Assembly: GCA_037976565.1 (NCBI GenBank)
Contig: CP137674.1
Location: 7,173,789-7,237,788, forward strand
DNA: 64,000 nt
Direction of reading: 5' to 3'
Source of the DNA: Mesocentrotus franciscanus
Lineage: Eukaryota > Echinodermata > Echinoidea > Camarodonta > Strongylocentrotidae
Numbering within the stretch: the first letter of the stretch is position 1; each line of letters begins with the position of its first letter. Below are positions 54,592 through 64,000 of the stretch, one piece after another. The notes under the pieces are model-generated. The model was not told where the DNA came from, did no database searches, and saw only the letters and a program-made list of their open reading frames with translations. A program made the translations under genes and the position numbers.

Positions 54592-57500
54592 CTATTGTGG
54601 AGGGGAAGGAATGATTTAGTTTATTTAATATTATCAGAAAGGCAGACATTAAAAAAGATGAGTGACTTTTTGCTATTATATTTTTGTTCTTCAATTTTCA
54701 AGTTTCGGCAAATAACAGACTATACATGTAACATTCAAAGTGGACATAAATACGTGAATAGGGCATGAATGGCTAAAAGAAATTGCTCATATATCTAAAC
54801 AGTTATAACATGTTTCCTTTCCTCTTCATTTATTCTTCTTTTGTACATGTAAACTGTAATAATACTGTGTAACAGATATAACAAAATACATATTGCGAAT
54901 AGGGATACAGAGAAGGAGCCTACTGAGACAAGGCTTGTAGAGTGTAATAGGGCTCTGCAGATTTATGAATACAGCCAATGGGCAGTTATATAAATGTTCA
55001 GAAGTCGACACCATTACATGTTCACTTTGCTGTTCAGTAACTCCCCAACCTCTAGCCTCCTATCCCCACTAAGAAATATAAACGAGCAAACTCAAAACAT
55101 GCCTGGAAAGAAATGACGATCACTCACATTGTGAACTACTATGAATTTCCAAAAGAAATACAATACATCATAAAACAAGAATGACAAATTTCCTCTTTTT
55201 GGTCAAGAACTTACCTCAAGGTCAAATCTCCCAGAAGCCTTTGCTCCCAAGATGGCTGCCCCAATCAATACTGACTCAGACTCTTTAGGCAAGACTATAG
55301 GCAGACCTGTCAAAAGGGGGGAAGGGGAGGGGGTCAGACATAAAGAGAGGAGGGGGCCCGACATCAAGAAACTTGTTGGTACAATGTATAAAATATCTTC
55401 ATTTAACTTTTCCATAAAATATGAAAACAGAAACAAAACACAATTAAAAAAATAATCGATGGCTATGCGTATCACTGTTTATAAGATGATGACGTGGATC
55501 CTAATCAAATGATTGGTTGAAAGCATACAGGTGACCAGGCATTTATTTTGCCTAACTCGTAATTTGGATAATGACCAGTCATTATCCAATGGTTATGACC
55601 GGTCATTATCCAATGGTTATGACCGGTCATTATCAAAATCATGTTATAAAACATCATTTTATAAAACAAATAAAACATAATCTTATAAAACAAATAATAC
55701 ACATCATTTTGTTTGTATTATACAAATAATACACATCAGTGAGGGCATTAGTAAAAATTACCCACACTTGGTACCTATAAAAACAGTCCAAACGCCCTCG
55801 GCTATCGCCTCGGGCATGTTAGACTGTTTCAAAGGTACCTCGTGTGGGTAATTCTTACTAATGCCCTCACTGATGTGTATTATTTGTATAATATATATCA
55901 CCTTTTAATTAACATTTATCTACCATGGATCCCATACTAACTTACTACATACTACATAGGCATTGCAAAAAATAAATCATATAACAGAATGCATTTAATT
56001 ATCATAAGTACAGATTCATTTTGATAATTTATTCAAATTTCAATAAATTTTTCTGGTTCTTTTACTATTTATCCTAAACAATGAATTTTAATAAAAAATA
56101 ACAAAGTAAATTCTTGTATCCATGGACCACCTCTCAACAGCAGCCGCTTGTGTTTCCCTCGAGCAGTTCTCACATTGAATTTGACTGAAACATGAATCTG
56201 GGGGAACCAAGTATCTCACCTGTAATATCTGCATGGGTTTGTAAGAACAGATCACTCTTACACAGACCACCATAAGCAAAGAGAGTTGAAATGTCGTAAC
56301 CAGATTTGACCATTTGTTGGACTATCAAATGTGTTCCATGCTGTAATCAATAAATGCAAAAGAGAGCGAGAGTGATAATATACAATAATAATAATGTTTT
56401 GTTTACCCAGGGTAGCCTCATCATTATTGAAACTGTTCTCCCTGAGGGCCCTGCAATCATCCTTACCCCAGCTTTAACCGAGCTACCATGAAAAGGCACT
56501 CGAGCATTCAAAGAATTTCTTCCTACCGGGTACCCATTAACCTCACCTGAGTAGAGCGCGGTAAATGTAGATTAATATCTTGCCAAAAGACATTAAAGGC
56601 AAAGGCAAGCACAGCAATTTATCAGAGAAACAATTACTATCATTCTAAAAGGAGATAATTTCCAAATTGAAGTAACCTATTTACCTCACCTGAGTGGAGT
56701 GTGACAAATGTAGATTAGTATCTTGCCAAAAGACATTAAAGATACTATATGATGTCCCTTTTGCAGCCAACACCAAATTCTGTAGAACTTTGCAGGAATT
56801 ATGAATATGTCATGTATGTCCTATCTGTGAAATTTAAACATTAGCAGTGTCCTAATATTCAAATTATGCAAGGAAACCCGTTTACTTGCTAGACTTCACT
56901 GTCAGACACTATTGAGTGACTGACTGGCTTTTTCTTCTTTGGTAATAACATACATAAAATGAGCTGTAAAGGGTACATGAGCATTTGTCTACATCAATAA
57001 CCCACTTCTTGTAATGGCCAAAATTAAACTGATTGAATCTTTGCGCAGCATAAAACGTACGACCATTCGGTACAATGGTCTGAAAATCAGACTATTACTT
57101 ACTGGCTTATATCTCTTAAGTCGATTCGACAACTAATAGTCGTTATTTTCCCACTTAAAGACATTTTCAAGCCCCCCTTTTTTTTAGGGAAGTTCTAAAT
57201 TAGTATTACCGGTATCTTTCAAATGCCGTTGGAATTTGACCTTTTCATTTTTGGGGCCTGCAAATGGGACATAGTACCTTTAAGGCATGGGCAAGCAAAG
57301 CAATTTATTAGAGAAACAATTACTTTCATTCTCAACTGGAGATCATTTCCAAATAATCTAAATAATGGTGTTAATCATTAGTGTCCTTTTGACATTCCTC
57401 TTCTCACCAAGGACAGAGTTTTAGCTGTGGTAAATTTTATGTAGTTTAACTGAATAGTAGATTAGAAAATAATCTAAATTCTTAAAATTGACAGAATACA

Positions 57501-57774
57501 TCAACTAGACAAACAGTCTTTCTTACATTAGAACACACATTACTACAACCACTATTATTAAAAAAAAAATCTTGCAATTCTTTTGGGGATTAATATCCCA
57601 TTGTCACCATCATGGGTTTATGAAAAATTATGAAAAATATAATGGATGAAGTGAAAAGCTTATTTGGTCCATTGTACCAAGAATATCAAACCAGCTTACT
57701 GCTAATGCCTGAAGGGTAGCTAGGTAGAGAAGCGCTAAATCATCCAGAGTGGAAGACAACGTCAAACCACATAT
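54448..57774 (-). CDS. FGGY: FGGY carbohydrate kinase domain-containing protein, C-terminal exons (partial)
   Basis: Four exons, 57774-57700, 56340-56220, 55306-55215 and 54591-54448, join in phase to 143 codons and a TGA. They match the end of animal FGGY, a cytosolic ATP-dependent pentulose kinase (D-ribulose kinase in mammals): LDDLALLYLATLQALA, the nucleotide-binding FGGY_C segment ISTLFAYGGLCKSDLFLQ, THADITGLPIVLPKESES, VLIGAAILGAKASG, and the terminal VGKVVWPDE / HEVFLKLVDHQREYK. Human FGGY has about 550 residues, so roughly 400 N-terminal residues lie to the right of the window; the Helitron cluster at 57980-64000 would then be intronic. The glycine-rich GGL and GAAILGA turns of the fold are intact. 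Confidence 0.95.
55215..55306 (-). CDS. FGGY: FGGY exon (VLIGAAILGAKASG)
   Basis: LPIVLPKESESVLIGAAILG. Acceptor ACAG, donor GTAAGT. Confidence 0.95.
55555..55635. repeat. three 24-bp direct repeats
   Basis: GGTCATTATCCAATGGTTATGACC-type units repeat three times in an FGGY intron. Confidence 0.8.
55717..55893. mobile_element. 177-bp near-perfect hairpin MITE
   Basis: The left arm (TATTATACAAATAATACACA...TTACCCACAC.TGGTACCT, 55717-55778) pairs with the right arm (AGGTACC.CGTGTGGGTAA... 55834-55893). The centre CCCTCGGCTATCGCCTCGGG is itself palindromic. It lies in an FGGY intron. Confidence 0.75.
56220..56340 (-). CDS. FGGY: FGGY exon (nucleotide-binding segment)
   Basis: HGTHLIVQQMVKSGYDIS, then TLFAYGGLCKSDLFLQTHA. 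Acceptor ACAG, donor GTGAGA in phase 1. Confidence 0.95.
56385..56760. mobile_element. SINE copies
   Basis: Starting from an AATAATAAT tail at 56385, the order CAGGGTAGCCTC, GCATTCAAAGAATTTCTTCC, GGGTACCCATTAACCTCACC, GTAAATGTAGATTAATATC, TTGCCAAAAGACATT is the inverted SINE family of 25502-25692. The last segment recurs at 56690-56747, so a second truncated copy follows. Confidence 0.6.
57700..57774 (-). CDS. FGGY: FGGY exon (LDDLALLYLATLQALA)
   Basis: 25 codons in phase 0 at both ends, acceptor GCAG, donor GTAAGC. Leftmost part of FGGY found. Confidence 0.9.
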
Positions 57775-59076
57775 CTGCAAGGAGAAGAATGGAAATGACA
57801 AAATTATCAATTAGTCTGAAACACAAATTATCATTCAATTAGTCATCATTGCATTAACTGTCAAAAAAGCTCTTGATAAACTTAAGCATGTATAGTTGCA
57901 ATAGTTTTGTATAAATTTTGTTTTGTATTCATTATACTTGTACCAGAAACAAACATTTATGAATGTAAAATTTCATGATTTTTAGGTGGTCTGTCAACGA
58001 CAGATCACCTATTGATTTCGTCAGAATTTTCTTTCTTTATTATTTATTTATTTATTTATTTTTATTTCATCCGTACACTTTTTTGTGTAAACGTTTACTC
58101 GAAATCGACATGTTCAATTTCCTTCGAATTTCTGTCATCAGGCCCTATAATATGAAGTTCAAGTAACCTTCTCAAGGTCGTGGGGTCATCGTGACGTCAT
58201 CCAGGCGCCATTTTGTAAACATCAGGTCATTATCTTATCTCGATAACCAGTCATCAAAAATCAACCATATTTGGTATATATCAATTTTAGGTCAAAGGTC
58301 AACAAAAAATGTTGACAAAATCCGCGTGCACACCTCGACGCGCGCATCAAAATTTCAAAATGCTCCAATTCGTCCCAAATTTTGTTTGCACACGTTTTAG
58401 GCCATTTTAAGCATTTTCAAAATTTGCGCGCGCACTTATGCGCGCGCGTTGCACGCGTTTTCGCGCGTACTGGCATTTTGCAACATCAAATCACCAAATT
58501 TTCTCTGTCATCATATTTGACACATTTTTCCAAGCATTTTGATACCTTGTTCACCTTTTTCTGACCAGTAATAACGCAATGAGTGTCCGTCAAAGTTGAC
58601 AGCACTCACGGACCGCGCTATCTCTATCCACAATACATGGGCAAAAACATGCCTATACAAAACTCATTGTAACTCTTCAGAATGGATGGATACCCCCAAT
58701 TTTTTTCATATTTGGATAGATTATGAGTCGGAGATATGATTTCATGTCTCATTTGACCCTCAATTAACTCATGACGTCATCATAATGGCCTCCGAACTCA
58801 AAATACGAATTTGCATATTTTGACGTCAGCATATTTTTGGAAAATTGATTGTATCTCTGTAAATATTGATCGATTTTCTTCCAAATTTTGATATGTTCTA
58901 GCTGAGACAATTCTCTACAAATGCAGCCTCCACGATTTTTCATTTTGACAAAGGCATCATGGCGTATTTTTGCGATTAAAGGAGGCATGTCAATTTTTCA
59001 CATTTTGCGTGTATTCTCTATGGGACATGACTTTTTTTCAAAACTCGATTCTACATTCCCGTCTTTCGCGAGCAAT

Positions 59077-59812
59077 GGGCCGTATGCATAAAAAGTAGCA
59101 ATTGCTTGTGCTAGCCTTTTACTTGAATCCGTATGCATAAACATAAGCAATTGCTTGCAAGCAAATGCTTTTGCTAGCAAGCACAAGCAATTGCTTGATG
59201 TCCGCAAGCAATTGCTTAAAGATCAAGCAATTGCTTAAAAACGTATGCATAAAACGAACCTTTGCTTGTTCTTATAAGCAATTGCTTACGTTTTCAAGCT
59301 CCGTCATAGCAGCTTGAGCTCTTGCTTAATCAGGACGTTCGCGGTTAAGCATCATGTTTATGCTCGTTAGAGAAAAACCAAAGTTGTACAGGAGTAGAAT
59401 AAATCGAGAAGAAATTGCTCCCGAGACCTATCGGAAACTATTCCGTTTCGACAAAGAGAACGTTGAGTGGTTAGCACACAGGTTCATACCTGAACATGAT
59501 GAAAAACGGGAGGATGTCTGACAACTGCCATGTCAGGAAAGGCTACCCCACACGCATGACATTTGAATACACTACTAGTATGCGAAACCCGCCTTTGTTC
59601 TCCCATGAATGATGTTCGCACCGGCGTGACGTCGCTATTGTTGAGATCGTAAGCAATTGCTTGCTGGAGGCAAGCAAAGGTTTGAGCACAAGCAAAATGT
59701 TATGCATACGGATTTAAGCAATTGCTTGAGCTTGATCTTTTGCTTGACAAGCAATTGCTTGTGCTTGAAGCAATTGCTTGCAAGCAATTGCTACTTTTTA
59801 TGCATACGGCCC
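59077..59812. mobile_element. Harbinger-type element in copy A, with AAT target duplication
   Basis: Long inverted ends GGGCCGTATGCATAAAAAGT continue into repeated AAGCAATTGCTT palindromes. Copies B and C have the unoccupied site GAGCAATATCTCC at 61200 and 63007; copy A reads GAGCAAT-element-AATATCTCC, so the insertion duplicated exactly AAT. The element keeps a fragment of a Harbinger transposase gene. Confidence 0.85.
59354..59521 (+). pseudogene. N-terminal fragment of a PIF/Harbinger transposase
   Basis: A 55-codon frame contains ETYRKLFRFDKENVEWLAHR, the start region of HARBI1-like transposases. The DDE catalytic domain is absent, so the element is an internal-deletion derivative. Confidence 0.6.
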
Positions 59813-60026
59813 AATATCTCCGTCGTTTTAGCTTTGTTTTCGCTGAGCTTTGAGTATGTTGTAGCTGAGACAATACGCTAATCACAAGTGTGCCCTTTAT
59901 TTTTCGATCAGATGCCGGGATCATGCTCTTTTTTCACTTGCAAAGTGGGATTTGAGAATTCCATTTTCCGTTCACGTGTAATCGCTATGGGAAATGTTTT
60001 TGTATATCGGTAACGCAATTGTTTAT

Positions 60027-60111
60027 TAGGTGGTCTGTCGGTATCGACAGATCACCTATTGTTTTCGTCAGAATTTTCTTTCTTTATTTATTTATTTATT
60101 TATTTATTTAT
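60027..60111 (+). mobile_element. Helitron-like element, copy C, 5' piece
   Basis: AGGTGGTCTGTCG-GTAT-CGACAGATCACCT hairpin and (TTTA)n. Copy C is split here by copy B and resumes at 62005. Confidence 0.6.
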
Positions 60112-60170
60112 TAGGTGGTCTGTCGGTATCGACAGATCACCTATTGTTTTTGTCAGAATTTTCTTTCTTT

Positions 60171-60201
<31 letters not shown>

Positions 60202-62004
60202 TTTATTTCTCCCCCCTTTATTGTGTAGAGGATAACTCAAGATCGGTTTTGTCAATTTCTTTCAATTTTGACACAGTCATAGATCATAGTCATGAGACGT
60301 GACAGGAACATTTTCAAGGTCATCAAGTCTTCATGACGTCATCCAGGCGCCATTTTGTGTTTTTTTGGTACTTTCAACTCATGATCATATCTTCATAACG
60401 GAAAGTCATTTCTCATTCATATTTATCATGATCAAGGTCAATATCCGTCCGGTCAATTTCAGGTCAAAAACGCGCGCATGCGTACGTCCGCGCGTAGCGC
60501 GCGCAAAATTTCAAAATGCTCCAAATCGTCTCAAATTCATTTTGGATACGTTTCAGGCCATTTTAAGCATTTCGCAAAAACGCGCGCACGCGCGCGTTTT
60601 CGCGCGTGTGACGGCCGAACGCAACATAAATCGCCTATTTTTTTTGTCATGATATTCCCATTTTTTGAACAATTTGATACCATGTTTATCCTTTTATGAC
60701 CAGTAATAACGCAATGAGCGTCCGTTCAAGAAACATGTCCGCGCGCGATCTCTTGTAATACATAGCATATATGGGCAAAAACATGCCTATACAAAATTCA
60801 TTGTAACTCTTCAGAATGGATGGAACTCCCAATTTTTTTTCATATTTGGATAGATTATGAGTCGGAGATATGATTTCATGTCTCATTTGACCCTCAATTA
60901 ACTCATGACGTCATCATAATGGCCTCCGAACTCAAAATTTCAATTTGCATATTATGACGTCAGCATATTTTTGGAAAATTGATTGTATCTCTGTAAATAT
61001 TGATCGATTTTCTTCCAAATTTTGATATGTTCTAGCTGAGACAATTCTCTACAAATGCAGTCACCACGATTTTCATTTTGACAAAGGCATCATGGCGTAT
61101 TTTTGCGATTAAAGGAGGCATGTCAATTTTTCACATTTTGCGTGTATTCTCTATGGGACATGACTTTTTCAAAACTGGATTCTACATTCCGTCTTTCGCG
61201 AGCAATATCTCCGTCGTTTTAGTTTTGTTTTCGCTGAGCTTTGAGTATGTTGTAGCTGAGACAATAAGCTATCACAAGTGTGCCCTTTATTTTTCGATCA
61301 GATGCCGGGATCATGCTCATATTTCACTTGCAAAGTGGGATTTGAGAATTCCATTTTCCGTTCACGTGTAATGTCTATGTGGATTATTTTGGTATAGTGG
61401 TCATAGCACTTGCCTCCCATTCCGGCGACCCAAGTTCGATTCCTGGTGGGTCATTTTTTTTTTTTTTTTTTGCCGTCGTTTTAGATTTGATTTTATGATC
61501 TTCTTCGACTATTATAACATATTATCATATACAATCACAAACAATGTAATAAAATGCCTAATTTTGCGTGTTATATCTATGGGAGAAGAATGTCAATCGT
61601 TTGAGTACAACCCTATGGGAAATCTGGTATTAAACCTAATATAGGGTTTATCTCCCAACTCTGCTACAATATCAAATCACCTTGCTAGTCTCCTTCCCAG
61701 ACGTTTTTACTTTTTCCAGTTATTCAGCCCAAGGTATATGCATGTTTACGTCTCTCCCGTGGACATAGAATTGTTTACTTGTCTATACTTCTCTCTTTCT
61801 CTATATTAAATTCTATTTATGCTGGATATATTGAATGCATCGTTCTCCATTGCATCTCTCTCTTTCTCCTCTCTCTTGCTCTGTTTACCTTCTCCTCTCT
61901 TATTTTGCCCCTCTCCTTCTCTTGCTTCAATTTTCTACAAGATCAGTTATTCAGATTACATAACAGACCACCTAATTCGTCTTCATGACGAATTACATTT
62001 CTAG
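60112..62004 (+). mobile_element. Helitron-like element, copy B, nested in copy C
   Basis: The element begins TTAGGTGGTCTGTCGG with a 13-bp-stem hairpin and ends ACAGACCACCTAATTCGTC TTCAT GACGAATT ACATTT CTAG followed by T. A short hairpin a few bases before CTRR, no target duplication, and insertion between A and T are Helitron features; the 5' end is not the usual TC, and the complementary near-ends recall the Helitron2/HINE type. It encodes no Rep/helicase and contains a tRNA-like sequence at 61388-61454. Confidence 0.55.
61388..61454 (+). tRNA. tRNA-Gly(CCC)-like pseudogene in copy B
   Basis: TGGTATAGTGG (A box), CTTGCCTCCCATTCCGG (anticodon arm with CCC) and AGTTCGATTCC (B box) are in tRNA order, followed by a T run that could terminate pol III. 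The 5' acceptor strand does not pair with TGGGTCA at the 3' side, so it cannot fold as a normal tRNA and is probably a pseudogene or SINE head. Confidence 0.5.
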
Positions 62005-63971
62005 TTTTTATTTATTTGCCCCCTTTTTTGTGTAGAGGATAACTCAAGATCGGTTTTGTCAATTTCTTTCAATTTTGACACAGTCGTAGGTCATAGTCAT
62101 GAGACGTGACAAGAACATTTTCAAGGTCATCAAGTCTTCATGACGTCATCCAGGCGCCATTTTGTGTTTTTTGGTACTTTCAACTCATGATCATATCTTC
62201 ATAACGGAAAGTCATTTCTCATTCATATTTATCATGATCAAGGTCAATATCCGTCCGGTCAATTTCAGGTCAAAAAGCGCATCGTCGTCCGCGTCAGCGC
62301 GCGCAAAATTTCAAAATGCTCCAAATCGTCTCAAATTCATTTTGGATACGTTTCAGGCCATTTTAAGCATTTTCAAAAAAACGCGCACACGAATGCGCGC
62401 GTTTTCGCGGACGGCCGAACGCAACATAATTCCTCCTATTTTTTTGGCATGATATTCCTCATTTTTTCTGAACAATTTGATACCATGTTTATCCTTTTAT
62501 GACCATTAATAACGGAATGAGCGTCCGTTCAAGAAACATGTCCGTGCGCGATCTCTTGTAATACATAGCATATATGGGCAAAAACATGCCTATACAAAAT
62601 TCATTGTAACTCTTCAGAATGGATGGGAACTCCCAATTTTTTTCATATTTGGATAGATTATGAGTCGGAGATATGATTTCATGTCTCATTTGACCCTCAA
62701 TTAACTCATGACGTCATCATAATGGCCTCCGAACTCAAAATTTCAATTTGCATATTATGACGTCAGCATATTTTTGGAAAATTGATTGTATCTCTGTAAA
62801 TATTGATCGATTTTCTTCCAAATTTTGATATGTTCTAGCTGAGACAATTCTCTACAAATGCAGTCATCACGATTTTTCATTTTGACAAAGGCATCATGGC
62901 GTATTTTTGCGATTAAAGGAGGCATGTCAATTTTTCACATTTTGCGTGTATTCTCTATGGGACATGACTTTTTCTCAAAACTGGATTCTACATTCCGTCT
63001 TTCGCGAGCAATATCTCCGTCGTTTTAGTTTTGTTTTCGCTGAGCTTTGAGTATGTTGTAGCTGAGACAATAAGCTATCACAAGTGTGCCCTTTATTTTT
63101 CGATCAGATGCCGGGATCATGCTCATATTTCACTTGCAAAGTGGGATTTGAGAATTCCATTTTCCGTTCACGTGTAATGTCTATGTGGATTATTTTGGTA
63201 TAGTGGTCATAGCACTTGCCTCCCATTCCGGCGACCCAAGTTCGATTCCTGGTGGGTCATTTTTTTTTTTTTTTGCCGTCGTTTTAAATTTGATTTTATG
63301 ATCTTCTTCGACTATTATAACATATTATCATATACAATCACAAACAATGTAATAAAATGCCTAATTTTGCGTGTTATATCTATGGGAGAAGAATGTCAAT
63401 CGTTTGAGTACAACCCTATGGGAAATCTGGTTCCTTGTCGTGTATTAAACCTAATATAGGGTTTATCTCCCAACTCTGCTACAATATCAAATCACCTTGC
63501 TAGTCTCCTTCCCAGACGTTTTTACTTTTCCAGTTATTCAGCCCAGGTATATGCATGTTTACGTCTCTCCCGTGGACATAGAATTGTTTACTTGTCTATA
63601 CTTCTCTCTTTCTCTATATTAAATTCTATTTATGCTGGATATATTGAATGCATCGTTCTCCATTGCATCTCTCTCTTTCTCTCTCTCTTGCTCTGTTTTC
63701 CCTTCTCCTCTCTTATTTTGCCCCTCTCCTTCTCTTGCTCTGTCTCTGCATATGTATATCTCTCTCTACTCTCTCTCTACTCTCTCCCTCGTCTCCCTCT
63801 ACCTCGACCTCTTGCCTTGCCTCCCTCTTATTCTCTTGCTCTGTCTCCCTCTGCCTCTGCCCTTCTCTTTTTCTTCTCTCTCACCCTCTACCTCTCCCGC
63901 CTCTGGTTCTCGTTCTCCTTCTATTATGTCTTGTAATGTTCCTTAATTTTCTATAGCTCTGCCCTTTGCCC
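62005..63971 (+). mobile_element. Helitron-like element, copy C, main part
   Basis: After copy B ends, the TTTA microsatellite resumes and runs into the same interior as copy B (GGATAACTCAAGATCGG, GACGTCATCCAGGCGCC, CGAGCAATATCTCCG and so on) with only scattered differences. Its 3' part carries an expanded CT-rich tract (63725-63935), and its true 3' end is not recognised. Confidence 0.6.
63193..63260 (+). tRNA. tRNA-Gly(CCC)-like pseudogene in copy C
   Basis: Same sequence as in copy B, again followed by a T run, so it was present in the common ancestor of B and C. Copy A lacks it. Confidence 0.5.
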
Positions 63972-64000
63972 TTTGGCCTTGGAACTCAAAATACGAATTT
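63972..64000. mobile_element. start of another repeat copy at the window edge
   Basis: GAACTCAAAATACGAATTT equals copy A at 58796-58814 and differs from B and C (AAAATTTCAATTT), so a fourth copy or the rest of copy A begins here. Confidence 0.4.

Larger units (their letters stand above)
57980..60026 (+). mobile_element. Helitron-like element, copy A (3' part missing)
   Basis: Starts with the hairpin AGGTGGTCTGTC-AA-CGACAGATCACCT, a TTTA microsatellite and GGCGCCATTTTGT, then about 1.1 kb shared with copies B and C up to CGTTCACGTGTAAT near 59980; beyond that it differs. It is interrupted by the Harbinger element at 59077-59812. GC-rich GCGCGCG patches near 58425-58465 are part of the family. 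No transposase (Rep/helicase) is present. Confidence 0.6.

Noticed and set aside
58764..58988. Open frames in the Helitron-like copies (for example 58764-58988 and 61078-61371)
   Set aside because: They differ in frame and length between copies A, B and C and show no domain.

Overview
The window is nuclear DNA of a multicellular animal. Genes are split by many short GT-AG introns, the intergenic sequence is AT-rich and dense with microsatellites, and DNA transposons, SINEs, LINE tails, Helitron-like elements and one LTR retrotransposon lie between and inside the genes. The mixture of repeats (TGACCTTTGACC tandem repeats, tRNA-headed SINEs with ATT tails, CR1/L2-type LINE ends) and the protein sequences fit a marine invertebrate deuterostome, most probably an echinoderm such as a sea urchin. 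The species cannot be fixed from sequence alone.

Layout. 1-6126: repeats only (three-copy 260-bp tandem, a TTAA-flanked MITE, a 115-bp minisatellite). 6127-12150, minus strand: the first seven coding exons (338 codons) of SPEF2, a central-apparatus protein of cilia and sperm flagella; its second intron holds a 681-bp near-palindromic Mutator-like element. 15564-21177, minus: BTBD19, a BTB-BACK protein, with a Harbinger-type MITE sitting exactly in the splice donor of its second exon. 22283-32904, minus: a complete 12-exon PIF1 DNA helicase gene (628 residues deduced) with all helicase motifs. 34437-35232: a foldback element. 37052-43920: a Ty3/gypsy-type LTR element with almost identical LTRs but ruined gag and pol. 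46556-47548, plus: an unspliced gene for a secreted or membrane Ig-like receptor that I do not recognise. 47595-51175: mariner-, LINE-, hAT- and TIR-type repeats. 54448-57774, minus: the last four coding exons of FGGY carbohydrate kinase. 57980-64000: nested, near-identical Helitron-like elements, one carrying a dated Harbinger insertion, two carrying a tRNA-Gly-like sequence.

The genes are unrelated housekeeping or ciliary genes and form no operon or pathway. SPEF2 continues beyond the left edge and FGGY beyond the right edge. The most interesting material is transposon biology: insertions whose exact target sites can be read, a pair of inverted promoter-plus-exon-like arms inside a Mutator-type element, and a retroelement that moved recently although its own coding capacity is destroyed. 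I found no clearly new multi-gene system.
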